Notes under the pieces: model-generated
Told to the model about the DNA's origin: nothing
The model's database searches: none
Seen by the model: the letters and a program-made list of their open reading frames with translations, nothing else
Made by a program: the position numbers and the translations under genes
DNA from: Anaeroplasmataceae bacterium
GTDB lineage: Bacteria; Bacillota_I; Bacilli_A; Acholeplasmatales; Anaeroplasmataceae
Length of the DNA: 40,243 nucleotides
Direction of reading: 5' to 3'
Assembly (NCBI GenBank): GCA_029067355.1
Contig: JAIEEQ010000065.1
Location: forward strand, 1-40,243
In this document: positions 10,201-18,964 of the stretch, piece after piece
Layout: each line of letters opens with the position of its first letter
How positions within the stretch are numbered: position 1 is the stretch's first letter

Positions 10201-11850
10201 CTCTAAAACACAATTCAGTTCAGCCTTGAAAATATCACTCGTTCCTGAAGGACGAGTAATAGAGTATTTTCCTTCAACCACATCTATTTCTAATCGTACA
10301 ATTGGAGAAGATGCAACCGTTCCAACATATTTTATATTCTCTGAGGTTCCATTTGGTTTGTTTAGCGTAATGGTTTGATAATCAGCACTACCAGACCCAT
10401 TTTGCACCCATATATAAAGCTTTCCTTCCCCTGGAACATCTATTTCTAATTTATCACTGGATGCACCAAGCTTAATTGATTTTGTAAAGCTTATAGTAGC
10501 ACCAGTTTCAGGATTTGTCCAGCTCTTATTACGATTTCTTACCTCTGTATTTGCACCAATCGTAAATTTATTTACAAGAATTGGCGTAGGACTCTTTCCT
10601 GCTGTTAAATCATCACCAAGAATTACATAGCTAACCTCTTCAAATCCAGGCAGGATAGACCAACTTGCATATAGCGTTGTATTCTTTGTAAGCTGTTCTC
10701 CTGCAACAGCCTTCGTTTGAAGTGCTTTATCTAAATACCAGCCTTCAAATTTACAGCCATTTGCCGTAGGTGTTGGCAAGGTATCTGGAAGATGCGTAAT
10801 GGAATCAAATCCCTCAATGGATGTACTATGTCCATTAAGCTGGTAGGTTAAGCTAAAATATTGAGACCACTTTGCGTATAGAGTTACATTTTCAGTTAGC
10901 ACCTTTCCTACTTCAGCAGGAATAGTAAAATTGGAATCCATATACCAGCCATCAAATCGATATCCAACAGCATTTAATACAGGTAGCTCTGCTGGCAATG
11001 CAGTTACCCCTGTCAAATTTTCAGCTGTACCATGTCCACCTACATTATAGGTAACATTAAAGAGCTGTGTCCATTTTGCATATAGGATAACATTTTCTGT
11101 TAATGCCTCTCCAGCCACTGCTGCTGTATTACATTCTGAATCTTTATACCAACCTTCAAAACGCCATCCCTCAACATCCGTTACTGATGGTAATGGTGTA
11201 GGTAGTGCTGTTGCTTTCTCTATATTGCTTGGTGCTGTTCCATGTCCTTTCATTTCAAATGTAATTGTATAAGTTTCTGGTACTACTGGAACATCACTTG
11301 GCTCCCATTTTGCATAAAGAGTTATATTTGCTGTTAATACTTCTCCAGCTACTGCTGCTGTGTTACATTCTGAATCCTTATACCACCCAACAAAATGCCA
11401 ACCCTCAACATCTGCTACTGATGGTAATGGTGTAGGTAACGCTGTTGCCTTCTCTATATTGCTTGGTGCTGTTCCATGTCCTTTCATTTCAAATGTAATT
11501 GTATAGCTCTCTGTTGGCTTTTCTTCTGCTTCCCACTTCGCATACAATGTTACATTCTCTGTTACAACATCCTTTGTAAAATCCCAGATATTTTTACATT
11601 CTGAGTCCTTATACCATCCTGCAAAAATATATCCTTCTCTTGTTGGATCTGCTGGCTTGGTTACCAGCTTACCTGTTTCAACACTCTGTGCTGAAACACT
11701 ACTTCCTCCATTTACATTGAAGGTTACTGTATATTTGGTAACCTCTGTAACTGGTGGTTTATCATCTGGTTCTTTCTTGTCATTTTTACATGATGCCAAG
11801 CCAAATACTGCCAGCACACATAGAAAACCAAAAAATAATTTCTTTTTCAT
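7201..11850 (-). CDS. Multidomain lipoprotein: five InlB-type (Flg_new-like) repeats, Ig-like region, pectinesterase domain, C-terminal beta-sandwich modules
   Basis: Lipobox MKKKLFFGFLCVLAVFGLASC; repeats ending GWYKDSEC...LYAKW; pectinesterase motifs GYQDTLE, GTTDFIFG, IGRCWGAYAAV. Confidence 0.85.
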   Translation of the reverse strand: MKKKLFFGFLCVLAVFGLASCKNDKKEPDDKPPVTEVTKYTVTFNVNGGSSVSAQSVETGKLVTKPADPTREGYIFAGWYKDSECKNIWDFTKDVVTENVTLYAKWEAEEKPTESYTITFEMKGHGTAPSNIEKATALPTPLPSVADVEGWHFVGWYKDSECNTAAVAGEVLTANITLYAKWEPSDVPVVPETYTITFEMKGHGTAPSNIEKATALPTPLPSVTDVEGWRFEGWYKDSECNTAAVAGEALTENVILYAKWTQLFNVTYNVGGHGTAENLTGVTALPAELPVLNAVGYRFDGWYMDSNFTIPAEVGKVLTENVTLYAKWSQYFSLTYQLNGHSTSIEGFDSITHLPDTLPTPTANGCKFEGWYLDKALQTKAVAGEQLTKNTTLYASWSILPGFEEVSYVILGDDLTAGKSPTPILVNKFTIGANTEVRNRNKSWTNPETGATISFTKSIKLGASSDKLEIDVPGEGKLYIWVQNGSGSADYQTITLNKPNGTSENIKYVGTVASSPIVRLEIDVVEGKYSITRPSGTSDIFKAELNCVLEQSEETGFEIVSDGKVDYISGQAYDGSGIQLNRTFGNGRTESLSLTDPNIVIDSSSFGTAAGEYTISVQYKDYASQTFTVTVYELESIRLGFNATEKLANTKAGNGVYFNQTVKRVYPLNASLDCSYLSVTAITAYNGKTKEFMLSEGEYSIDADAFNASNSVAGKKTITVTAKGSTISQEFEVYVVDTVPSMVNDVIQIHVDATYTGELGAVVAGYNSFTTIQQALDYLKNLGKTYDSKKKLIVLSAGTYREKLEFTLPNVELRGAGRDTTIIEWNSLYGVPDESGYVQTTDSCSTFNVRETATNMIITGVTLSNYWNSLAVFDRDLGVGYAEHRALALLVQADQFIMRDCKLLGYQDTLELFTGRQFIENTYISGTTDFIFGTNNTTYFKNCQIHSITNGKTDGGYITAFKGCNKGASDYVTYGAIFDGCAFTADADVVANKNTAIGRCWGAYAAVMVMNSTLDAHISTKPFSNSTKNERYVSMNANPDASTVKFFEYNNEGPGSISASIRGVTVLTDATVANKYADYSVIFGTENGLVRYTLPWNPASTTPVEDTNIYYNFSPATESATGTNYTIETSLSLSGATAVFGNMTLDATVGRIAFNANANCVNLKTGASIVFNVEANTTVIVNTFTNYHYYTINGVATVSDTFVKYFAEAQQVTIVSTGDLYLQQITLSQDRPEPEAPVLTELKLDKPKTEFVIGDSFEVGNLVVSATYSDNSVVVLEEGEYTINHNIDINTAGSYEVTIIVDTLRKSYTVVYEAADADPAISSATTLDFTVDGGYENGRVNYDSAEIARNGDNSKFLGTISFDVKEGAIIYVVPYKTYGYFTIGMEGETDLTICTTPEKYVAPRDCTIVITGLTNSETGNPNYISQIGISYPISEAKTYTFRSDGDFDHKVTGVFNGVAGYSDVFYIDARTGKFEPRASQWAIFNNTTKMEFTVAAGAKVTFNFYTADFTIDGTAISANTVTKTYEEQTTIEIVATGNSYIDSIIIEFE
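11057..11524 (-). repeat. Two adjacent, highly similar 234-bp (78 aa) InlB-type repeat units
   Basis: tatattgcttggtgctgttccatgtcctttcatttcaaatgtaattgtat occurs at 11221 and 11455; TITFEMKGHGTAPSNIEKATALPTPLPSV appears twice in the protein. Confidence 0.85.
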
Positions 11851-11884
11851 ATAATTCCTTTCTCCTCATTTTTTCCGCTAAAAA

Positions 11885-11898
11885 TGAAAGCGTTTTTG
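11885..11898 (-). promoter_or_regulatory. cre-like (CcpA) operator upstream of pectinesterase lipoprotein gene
   Basis: TGAAAGCGTTTTTG, 12/14 match to the cre form TGAAAGCGTTTTCA, immediately downstream of the predicted -10. Confidence 0.5.
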
Positions 11899-11906
11899 CA
11901 TTCAAT

Positions 11907-11936
11907 ATTATATCATAATTTTATTTGCTTTGTAAA
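11907..11936 (-). promoter_or_regulatory. Sigma-A-like promoter for pectinesterase lipoprotein gene
   Basis: Minus strand: TTTACA (11936..11931) - 18 bp - TATAAT (11912..11907). Confidence 0.6.
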
Positions 11937-12016
11937 GGTGTTTTATTTTTAGAAAAAAGACCTCTACACGAGATCTTTTCCTTATACATAATATCATTTC
12001 TTTGATTACTAAAGGA

Positions 12017-15000
12017 TTATTCCTTCCAAGCGGCATAAACCATTTTATCTTCTACATAGGTCCATGCTTCTAAGCATTTACCTGTTTTATCAGTTAGCGG
12101 AAGAGTAAAAGCTTCATCTAGGTACCAGCCTAAAAACTCTTTTCCGTTCTCATATAATACAGGTAAGGCAAAGCTTGATCCATAGGTTATCGTTTGGATT
12201 GAGGACGGAACCTCAAATGTGGCTGTGGAAACAACTGTCACAGTTGAGCCTGTAACACAAAGGTTACAGCTTCCACTCATTGAGAAGCCCCGCACGGCTA
12301 TGTAATAAAGCGTATTTGCCTCTACATAATAGGTATAGCTAAAATTAACATTTTCTCCACCATCATCATTATAAGCTAACTGTATATTCTTTGAAGAATC
12401 GTAAAGTGCACCAATCGTATCCCCTGTTCCCATAGAATAAACAGTTATACTCTTAGATATAGGAGAAATAAACGGATAATATATGAAATCACTCGTATAG
12501 TTTATAGATAGAGGTCCTTGATTTAATAAGGGAGTCCCTTTAATCCATTTTGCATACAAGATCATACTATTACTTATACTTTCTTCAAACTGAAATAGGG
12601 TTGTATAGGCTTGATCTAGATACCAGCCTCCAAAAATATATCCTGACTTCACTGGTTCTTCTGGATAAACTAAAATAGGATTTTCCTTTGTCAGAATTTG
12701 ACTTTCAACCTCACTGCCACCATCAGTATCAAAGCTAACCACTATGCCTGTTGGAACTGAATCTAGCGTAATTGTAAAGGTCATTGGAGTAAATCTAGCA
12801 TAAAATACTTTGTTCCCTGTTGAATTTGAAGGAATTTCAGAAATAGATGTTCCACTGAACTGTGGATTATCATACCAGCCAGTAAAAATGTGTCCTACCT
12901 TAGTTAAGGTGGCTAAGAGAATGGTTGAATTTCCTTCTGTATAGCTATAAGGAACATTAGGCTCTTCAAAAGCTCCACCGTTTGTTATATAGGATATTCT
13001 ATACACTCCTTCTGTATATTTTGGATATATCTCCTTATTTTCTGTAAACATCCAGTTTTCTAAGGAATGTCCCAATTCATCTGTAAGCTTAATCGTGAAA
13101 TCTGGGTCTAAATAATATCCATCAAATCCACATCCCGTCTTCTTAGAGATAGGTAAAGTGTATGGACTATCATAGGTAATAAAATGAACATTTGAATCGC
13201 TTAAGGATGCCGAAAAGGCTGGTATTGAAAAATTTTCAAAATACATTTGAAGAGTTGAAGTATAAGAGCTATATGCCTTATAAGCATATATTCCTATCAA
13301 GTCTCCTTCTGTTGCAGTAAAGCTAAAAGAAGAATATGAATTTGAAGGATAAGTATAAGTATTTGATAAAATTAATAAAGATTGAGTATAATTGTAAATC
13401 TCAAAATGTAAAGCGTAATTCAATGAGTAATTGTCATCTGCGTAAACTTTATAATTCATAACAAAAGTAGCCGTTCTATCTGCAACAAAATACACACAGT
13501 TTGCAGTAGATGCGCTTGTCCCTGCTTTAGCAGTTGATAAGGAATATGGTTTTAATGCAGTATTGTATTTATAGGGTTGAATACTAAACTTATTGTTATA
13601 ATTCCCTTTACATTTTAACCAGCCTGCATATAAGGTCATGTCTTCTTTTATGTCCTTCACAAACTCAAATTTTTTTGTGCAATCTTCATCCTCATACCAA
13701 CCAGAAAAAACATATCCTTCTTTTGTTGGTTCTTCTGGATAGACTAAATCTGGACGGTTTAAAGTCAAAACCTGTGATGGGACATCTGAACCGCCCATAG
13801 AATTAAAAAATACAGTGACTACTGGAGAATAGCTATTAATACTCACAGAAAATGATTCCCCTATGAATTTTGCATATAAGGTCACATCACCAAAGGATCC
13901 TCGATTAATTCTTTCAATAGGATTTCCCAAAAACTCAGCATTATCATACCATCCTACAAAGGTATAATATTCTTTTGTAGGATTATTTAAAATGATATTG
14001 TCAGTTACTGTGGTATATGTGGTTGGATTTTTTGTTTCTAATTGACCTCCATTCAGCACATAAGAAATCGTATAGATTATAGGCTCATAAACTGGGTCAA
14101 CAGTTAAATTGCTAGGAAATCTCCAAGGATATAAAGAAGCTCCAAATGCATCAGTCAGCATTTCACTACTAGAAGAAATGCGATAGCCAATAAAATTATA
14201 TCCTTCTTTTTCAATTACTGGAATTGTGAAAGACTCTCCATAAACTACTGGATAGGAAATCTCATATTTTGCTAAATATTCACTTTCTACCTCACTTGAA
14301 AAATAACATTCAAAATTAGAATAATTACTATAAGTTCCTCTATAAGCAGAGATACAAATTATATCCCCTGAATCAATATCAAAGGTATAGCTTTCAAATG
14401 ATTTACTTGGAGATAGGAGGGTATATGGACGAATAACTTTATTCTTAGTTATATTGTAAAACTGATAGTTTATAGAGTATTCTGACAAAGTACTATCTAG
14501 ATAATTTGCTCTGAAATAAAGGGTCATATTACCTGTTTTAGCAACAAAATAAGCCTTCACCGCAGACGCTTCATAGTCTGAAGCATTTGACATTGACATA
14601 GAAAATAAATGAGATTGATTTTGATAAAGAAAAGGATCTATTAAAAAATAATTATATCCTAGATCTGATGGAAGAGCATACCATCCTGCATAAAGTGTAA
14701 TATCACTTATAATAATCTCATTTTGTTGAAAAAGAATTGTACAATCTGGATCCTTATACCAACCTGCAAAAATATATCCACTTCTATCAGGAAAATAATA
14801 ATTCAAATACGGATTGGATTGTGAAAGGATTTGATCAGAAACCGTACTACCTCCTAAGGAATCAAATTTAACCGTTATAAAAGAATTAGTATCTTGAATA
14901 ATCACTTTGAAATCCTTTTGATAATGAGCTTCTACTTCTATATTTGTTAAATATGTATACTTACTTAAGGAAGCTCCTGTTGCATCAGTAACCTGGTCTG

Positions 15001-16654
15001 TATAATCCTTTGTGGTAGTATTATAGGCATACCATCCAACAAATATACTATCAGAGATAACCTCAGGAACAGGCAGAGTAAAGGAAGAATCATATTCAAC
15101 TGTATGTATTGTTCCTGATGAAAGACAGGTAATGCTATATTTTTTAGGTATATACTTCACTGTAACCCGAATATCACTTGTGTATGTGAAATTACCAACA
15201 GAGGCTCCACCTGCTGTGGCAACTTTTGTAGTATTGTGATAATATCCCTCTGCATCATACCCTGACTTACTTGGGGCAGTTCCCAAATTAAAAGGTTCTC
15301 CAGGAGTAACAGTTACACGTTTCCCAGAATCATCAATCGTGATAATAAATTTTAGAAATTCTACTGGAAGATTTGAACCTAAGCCATACATACTCCAGTT
15401 TTCAGAGCTGCCTAAATATTGAATTTTAAACTCTTTATTACATTGAGAAAAAGCACAATAGCCAATGTTTCTAATATCTGTACTCATCTTAAGAGTTTCT
15501 AGACTTTCACAACCATAAAATGCGTATTCATCAATATAAGAAACATATAAGGAATTTTCTTCTAGTTCATCATATTTAATTGTATGAATGTTTTTTAAAT
15601 TCTTGCAGCCATAAAATGCGTAGGATGAGATTCTTTTTATGGAATCTGGCAAAGTAATAGATTCAATAGCACTATCCTTAAAAGCATATTCATTGATTAC
15701 AGTAACATCTCCACCATTATAAACTTCGTCAATTTCAATATGCTTCATTGGGTAGTGAAAGGGCAGATATAAGCCTTTAATTCCTTGAACTGCATAAGTT
15801 GGTTTATTTTCATATATATCTGTTGTCTGTTGAAGCTGGACATATTCTATCTTTGGAATAGCGCCAACACATAAAAAAACAATCAAAAGCATTACAGTCA
15901 CGACCAAAGAAACAATCCCCACAATTTTCTTTTTTTTGTAATTATTAATTGTTTTGGTAGATTTTATTTTAGAAGCAAAGCCTTCACAGACCATATCCGC
16001 AGTTTCTTTAAAGTCCATTTTTATGGTAAGCTTATTGATTTTATCAACTGAGGTTTTATAGGCCTTATTTAATAGCTCTACTTCTTTTGTTCTATATTGT
16101 GCTTCATCAATTCCTTGTTTTAGAATAGCTAGCTTCTTATACGACTCTTGTTTTGTTTTTTCTAAAGAAAGCCTACTATCAGCTTCTTTAATTCTCTTAT
16201 GACGAGCAGAAAGTATTTTTGCGTATAGTGCCTTATATTGGGAAATATCGTCCTTTGGTACAGAAGAAAGAATAGCCTCTAAAAAATTTTTATAATCCTG
16301 CGTAGATAAATTCTGAAATTCATCTGTTATGGTTAAGAAGGCTGTAAAAAAATCCTTTGGTGTAACAGACTTCTTTTTAAAAGCATTCTGTATAACTTCT
16401 ATAACCTTATCTGCATCTGTTTTACTTTCTTCAATAGATTCAAATTCCTCGTTTAAAGAGGGTAACTCATTCATTGATTCAAGCAAAGGATCAGAAGCAT
16501 TTTCCAAAGCCATTTCATCTTCATCAGAATTAAGTTCAGCCAAATTTGTATTATGTTCTATGATATCTAATGCAGGAGCTTCATCTTCATTAGATATCTC
16601 CTCTAGAGCCTTCTCATTTTCATCTTCATTAAAATCCAAATTCTTAGGTAACAT
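12017..16654 (-). CDS. Giant membrane-anchored surface protein: cytoplasmic acidic/coiled N-terminus, one TM, BspA-like LRRs, multiple InlB-type repeats and beta-sandwich modules
   Basis: TM KKKIVGIVSLVVTVMLLIVFLCVGAIP near aa 245-270; LRR INEYAFKDSAIESITLPDSIKRISSYAFYGCKNLKNI; repeated GWY...LYA(G/K)W units. Confidence 0.8.
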   Translation of the reverse strand: MLPKNLDFNEDENEKALEEISNEDEAPALDIIEHNTNLAELNSDEDEMALENASDPLLESMNELPSLNEEFESIEESKTDADKVIEVIQNAFKKKSVTPKDFFTAFLTITDEFQNLSTQDYKNFLEAILSSVPKDDISQYKALYAKILSARHKRIKEADSRLSLEKTKQESYKKLAILKQGIDEAQYRTKEVELLNKAYKTSVDKINKLTIKMDFKETADMVCEGFASKIKSTKTINNYKKKKIVGIVSLVVTVMLLIVFLCVGAIPKIEYVQLQQTTDIYENKPTYAVQGIKGLYLPFHYPMKHIEIDEVYNGGDVTVINEYAFKDSAIESITLPDSIKRISSYAFYGCKNLKNIHTIKYDELEENSLYVSYIDEYAFYGCESLETLKMSTDIRNIGYCAFSQCNKEFKIQYLGSSENWSMYGLGSNLPVEFLKFIITIDDSGKRVTVTPGEPFNLGTAPSKSGYDAEGYYHNTTKVATAGGASVGNFTYTSDIRVTVKYIPKKYSITCLSSGTIHTVEYDSSFTLPVPEVISDSIFVGWYAYNTTTKDYTDQVTDATGASLSKYTYLTNIEVEAHYQKDFKVIIQDTNSFITVKFDSLGGSTVSDQILSQSNPYLNYYFPDRSGYIFAGWYKDPDCTILFQQNEIIISDITLYAGWYALPSDLGYNYFLIDPFLYQNQSHLFSMSMSNASDYEASAVKAYFVAKTGNMTLYFRANYLDSTLSEYSINYQFYNITKNKVIRPYTLLSPSKSFESYTFDIDSGDIICISAYRGTYSNYSNFECYFSSEVESEYLAKYEISYPVVYGESFTIPVIEKEGYNFIGYRISSSSEMLTDAFGASLYPWRFPSNLTVDPVYEPIIYTISYVLNGGQLETKNPTTYTTVTDNIILNNPTKEYYTFVGWYDNAEFLGNPIERINRGSFGDVTLYAKFIGESFSVSINSYSPVVTVFFNSMGGSDVPSQVLTLNRPDLVYPEEPTKEGYVFSGWYEDEDCTKKFEFVKDIKEDMTLYAGWLKCKGNYNNKFSIQPYKYNTALKPYSLSTAKAGTSASTANCVYFVADRTATFVMNYKVYADDNYSLNYALHFEIYNYTQSLLILSNTYTYPSNSYSSFSFTATEGDLIGIYAYKAYSSYTSTLQMYFENFSIPAFSASLSDSNVHFITYDSPYTLPISKKTGCGFDGYYLDPDFTIKLTDELGHSLENWMFTENKEIYPKYTEGVYRISYITNGGAFEEPNVPYSYTEGNSTILLATLTKVGHIFTGWYDNPQFSGTSISEIPSNSTGNKVFYARFTPMTFTITLDSVPTGIVVSFDTDGGSEVESQILTKENPILVYPEEPVKSGYIFGGWYLDQAYTTLFQFEESISNSMILYAKWIKGTPLLNQGPLSINYTSDFIYYPFISPISKSITVYSMGTGDTIGALYDSSKNIQLAYNDDGGENVNFSYTYYVEANTLYYIAVRGFSMSGSCNLCVTGSTVTVVSTATFEVPSSIQTITYGSSFALPVLYENGKEFLGWYLDEAFTLPLTDKTGKCLEAWTYVEDKMVYAAWKE

Positions 16655-16668
16655 AATTTTGTTCCTCC

Positions 16669-17565
16669 TTATTCTGATTCATCAAATAAAGATGCTAAAA
16701 GTTCATCTGTCGTCAGTTCTTTTTCTTCCTGATTTCTTGCTTGTTCCTGAACTGATGTATGCTCACTCTGTTGTGCCGCTGGGGTAGATTTTGATTCAAA
16801 TTCAGCAATATCCTCATATAAAGATACCTCTGCAATATGAGTTCCTAAATTGAGAATAGGTAATACTAAAAGTAAAGCAAATAAAACAAATACTGAAAAA
16901 ATTATCATTATAACTAAAACAGCTGGGTGATTCATTAAAATGCCAATTAAGATAAAAAGACTAACAAAAAATGCAAATATCCCTATTACTATGTTATTGA
17001 TTAAAGCAATCCCAAATAATGTCAGCTTTCCTGTCTTTTTCATCGTCGCCATAGAGCTATGAAGGACATCTGTCACATTCATTTCTGGTCTCATTATAAT
17101 GACATAGTTAACTGGAGATAAATATAGTGTTGCAATTAACACAAAAATCTCAATCACAAACAACCCAATATAGGCAAAAAAAACCATAAATACTACACCT
17201 ACTGATCTATTTGGAATCCCCATTGAAATTAAACAAAAAGGTATCACACATAAAAAGATTAATACTACACCAGACAGAATCAAAATATAGCGGATGCTAT
17301 TGGTCAGCAAGCTTGTGTACCACATTTTAGGACTATTCGCTGGCTGAAAAGAATCAAACACCTTAATCTCCTTTTCGTCCATAGCAAATTTAGCCATTTT
17401 GACTTTTGCCAAACTGCAAATAGGACTTGTAATAAAGAGCAGACTTCCTAAGAAAGACGCTAACATAAACAAATAATACTTAAAATAATTTATTTTACTT
17501 TTTTTCAAGGAAGCAAAAGCTGCAGATATTCCTTCCTTATAATAAGCAAAACATCCTCGATTCAT
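16669..17565 (-). CDS. Multi-TM membrane protein with acidic C-terminal tail, probable operon partner of the giant surface protein
   Basis: Several hydrophobic helices; ATG 17565 (MNRGCFAYYKEG) preceded by AGGAGAG; the ORF track start at 17646 is likely too far upstream. Confidence 0.7.
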   Translation of the reverse strand: MNRGCFAYYKEGISAAFASLKKSKINYFKYYLFMLASFLGSLLFITSPICSLAKVKMAKFAMDEKEIKVFDSFQPANSPKMWYTSLLTNSIRYILILSGVVLIFLCVIPFCLISMGIPNRSVGVVFMVFFAYIGLFVIEIFVLIATLYLSPVNYVIIMRPEMNVTDVLHSSMATMKKTGKLTLFGIALINNIVIGIFAFFVSLFILIGILMNHPAVLVIMIIFSVFVLFALLLVLPILNLGTHIAEVSLYEDIAEFESKSTPAAQQSEHTSVQEQARNQEEKELTTDELLASLFDESE

Positions 17566-17648
17566 AATACACTCTCCTAGATTCATTTTTTTCATAATGC
17601 TACTTTTCAAAATATTTCTCTCATATATTTCGACAAGGTTCAACATTT

Positions 17649-17678
17649 ATTATATCTTGCTATCTAGAGCCTTGTCAA
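17649..17678 (-). promoter_or_regulatory. Consensus sigma-A-like promoter for the membrane protein/giant surface protein operon
   Basis: Minus strand: TTGACA - 18 bp - TATAAT. Confidence 0.75.
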
Positions 17679-17698
17679 GAAAAAAAGATTGGGCTTAA

Positions 17699-18964
17699 CT
17701 ACTGCAAGATGAGTTCTGCAACTCTTCTTCCACACTCCATAGCTTCAACAACCGTCTTTGCTCCTAAGACGATATCCCCACCAGCATAAATTCCATCAAT
17801 ATTTGTTTTATAATCCTCACAAACCAAATAATTTGAATCCGTTTTAAGCTTTCCCACATCATAAATATCTCTTGGGCTTTGGCCAATAGCACAGATTATG
17901 GAATCACACAGAATTTCACAGAACTTTCCTGTACCCACAGGACGTCTTCTTCCAGAGGCATCTGCCTTATCTAATTTCATTTCCTCAACACATATACCTT
18001 TAACTTTTGTATCTCCAAGAATTTTGACAGGACTATTTAAAAATTGAAACATAACTCCATCTGCTTCTGCCTCAGCGATTTCTTTTTTAGTTGCTGGAGC
18101 CTCCAAGCGACTTCTCCGATATACCACAAGAACCTTTGCTCCATCTCTTTTTGCACATCTTGCTGCGTCCATTGCAACATTACCAGCCCCTAATACTACA
18201 ACAGTTCCTGCAAGCTTAGGCCGTTTTCCCCTCTTATACTTAATATCTAAGTTGACCTCTTTTAAATATTCCAAGGCATCATATACTCCATCTAAATGCT
18301 CATTAGGAATACCCAGTTTCTTTGATTCTGTAAGACCAATAGAAATAAATACAGCATCAAAGCTATCCTTCAATTTTAGAATATCTGATTCAAGCAAGCT
18401 TTGATTATAATGAATCAACACCTTTAGGTCATCTAGCTCCTGTTTAATTCTATTCACTCTAGAAATGTCTAATCGATAATTAGGAATTCCATAGGCAAGA
18501 ACTCCTCCAAAGCAATCACTTTCCTCAAAAATTTCTACATTACATCCAGCCTTTGCCAACTCCTTAGCACAAGATATTCCAGCTGGTCCAGCTCCAATAA
18601 CAGCAACATGCTTAGAGGAACGTGACGCAATCTTCGTAGGCTTATTTACCTGATCAACAACAAATCTCTCTAAATTTCCACAATGAATTGGCTTTCCCTG
18701 AACGCCTAAAATACAATGCCCTACACATTGCTTTTCATGTGGACAAACAATAGAACAAATATAAGGTAAATCTGAACAGGAGGAAATAATATCATAAGCG
18801 CCTTCAAGATTATCCTTTTTAATTTCTTTTATAAAATCCCGAATCCGCATATGAGTTGGACATCCTGTTTCACATCGTGGATTTTTGCAGGACAAGCAAC
18901 GCAAGGCTTCAGTTTTTGCCTCCTGCTCAGTTAACCCCTTGGGCATCATCCAATTTTTATTCAT
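17699..18964 (-). CDS. GltD-like NAD(P)/FAD-dependent oxidoreductase (glutamate synthase small-subunit family)
   Basis: Cys motifs CLSCKNPRCETGCP and CSIVCPHEKQCVGHC; VAVIGAGPAGISCAKELAKAG; VVVLGAGNVAMDAARCAKR; GIYAGGDIVLGAKTVVEAMECGR. Confidence 0.85.
   Translation of the reverse strand: MNKNWMMPKGLTEQEAKTEALRCLSCKNPRCETGCPTHMRIRDFIKEIKKDNLEGAYDIISSCSDLPYICSIVCPHEKQCVGHCILGVQGKPIHCGNLERFVVDQVNKPTKIASRSSKHVAVIGAGPAGISCAKELAKAGCNVEIFEESDCFGGVLAYGIPNYRLDISRVNRIKQELDDLKVLIHYNQSLLESDILKLKDSFDAVFISIGLTESKKLGIPNEHLDGVYDALEYLKEVNLDIKYKRGKRPKLAGTVVVLGAGNVAMDAARCAKRDGAKVLVVYRRSRLEAPATKKEIAEAEADGVMFQFLNSPVKILGDTKVKGICVEEMKLDKADASGRRRPVGTGKFCEILCDSIICAIGQSPRDIYDVGKLKTDSNYLVCEDYKTNIDGIYAGGDIVLGAKTVVEAMECGRRVAELILQ

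Noticed and set aside
16329-16787. 152 aa plus-strand ORF opposite the giant surface protein gene
   Set aside because: Antisense shadow ORF; Ser/Leu-rich composition mirrors the acidic coding strand, no RBS.
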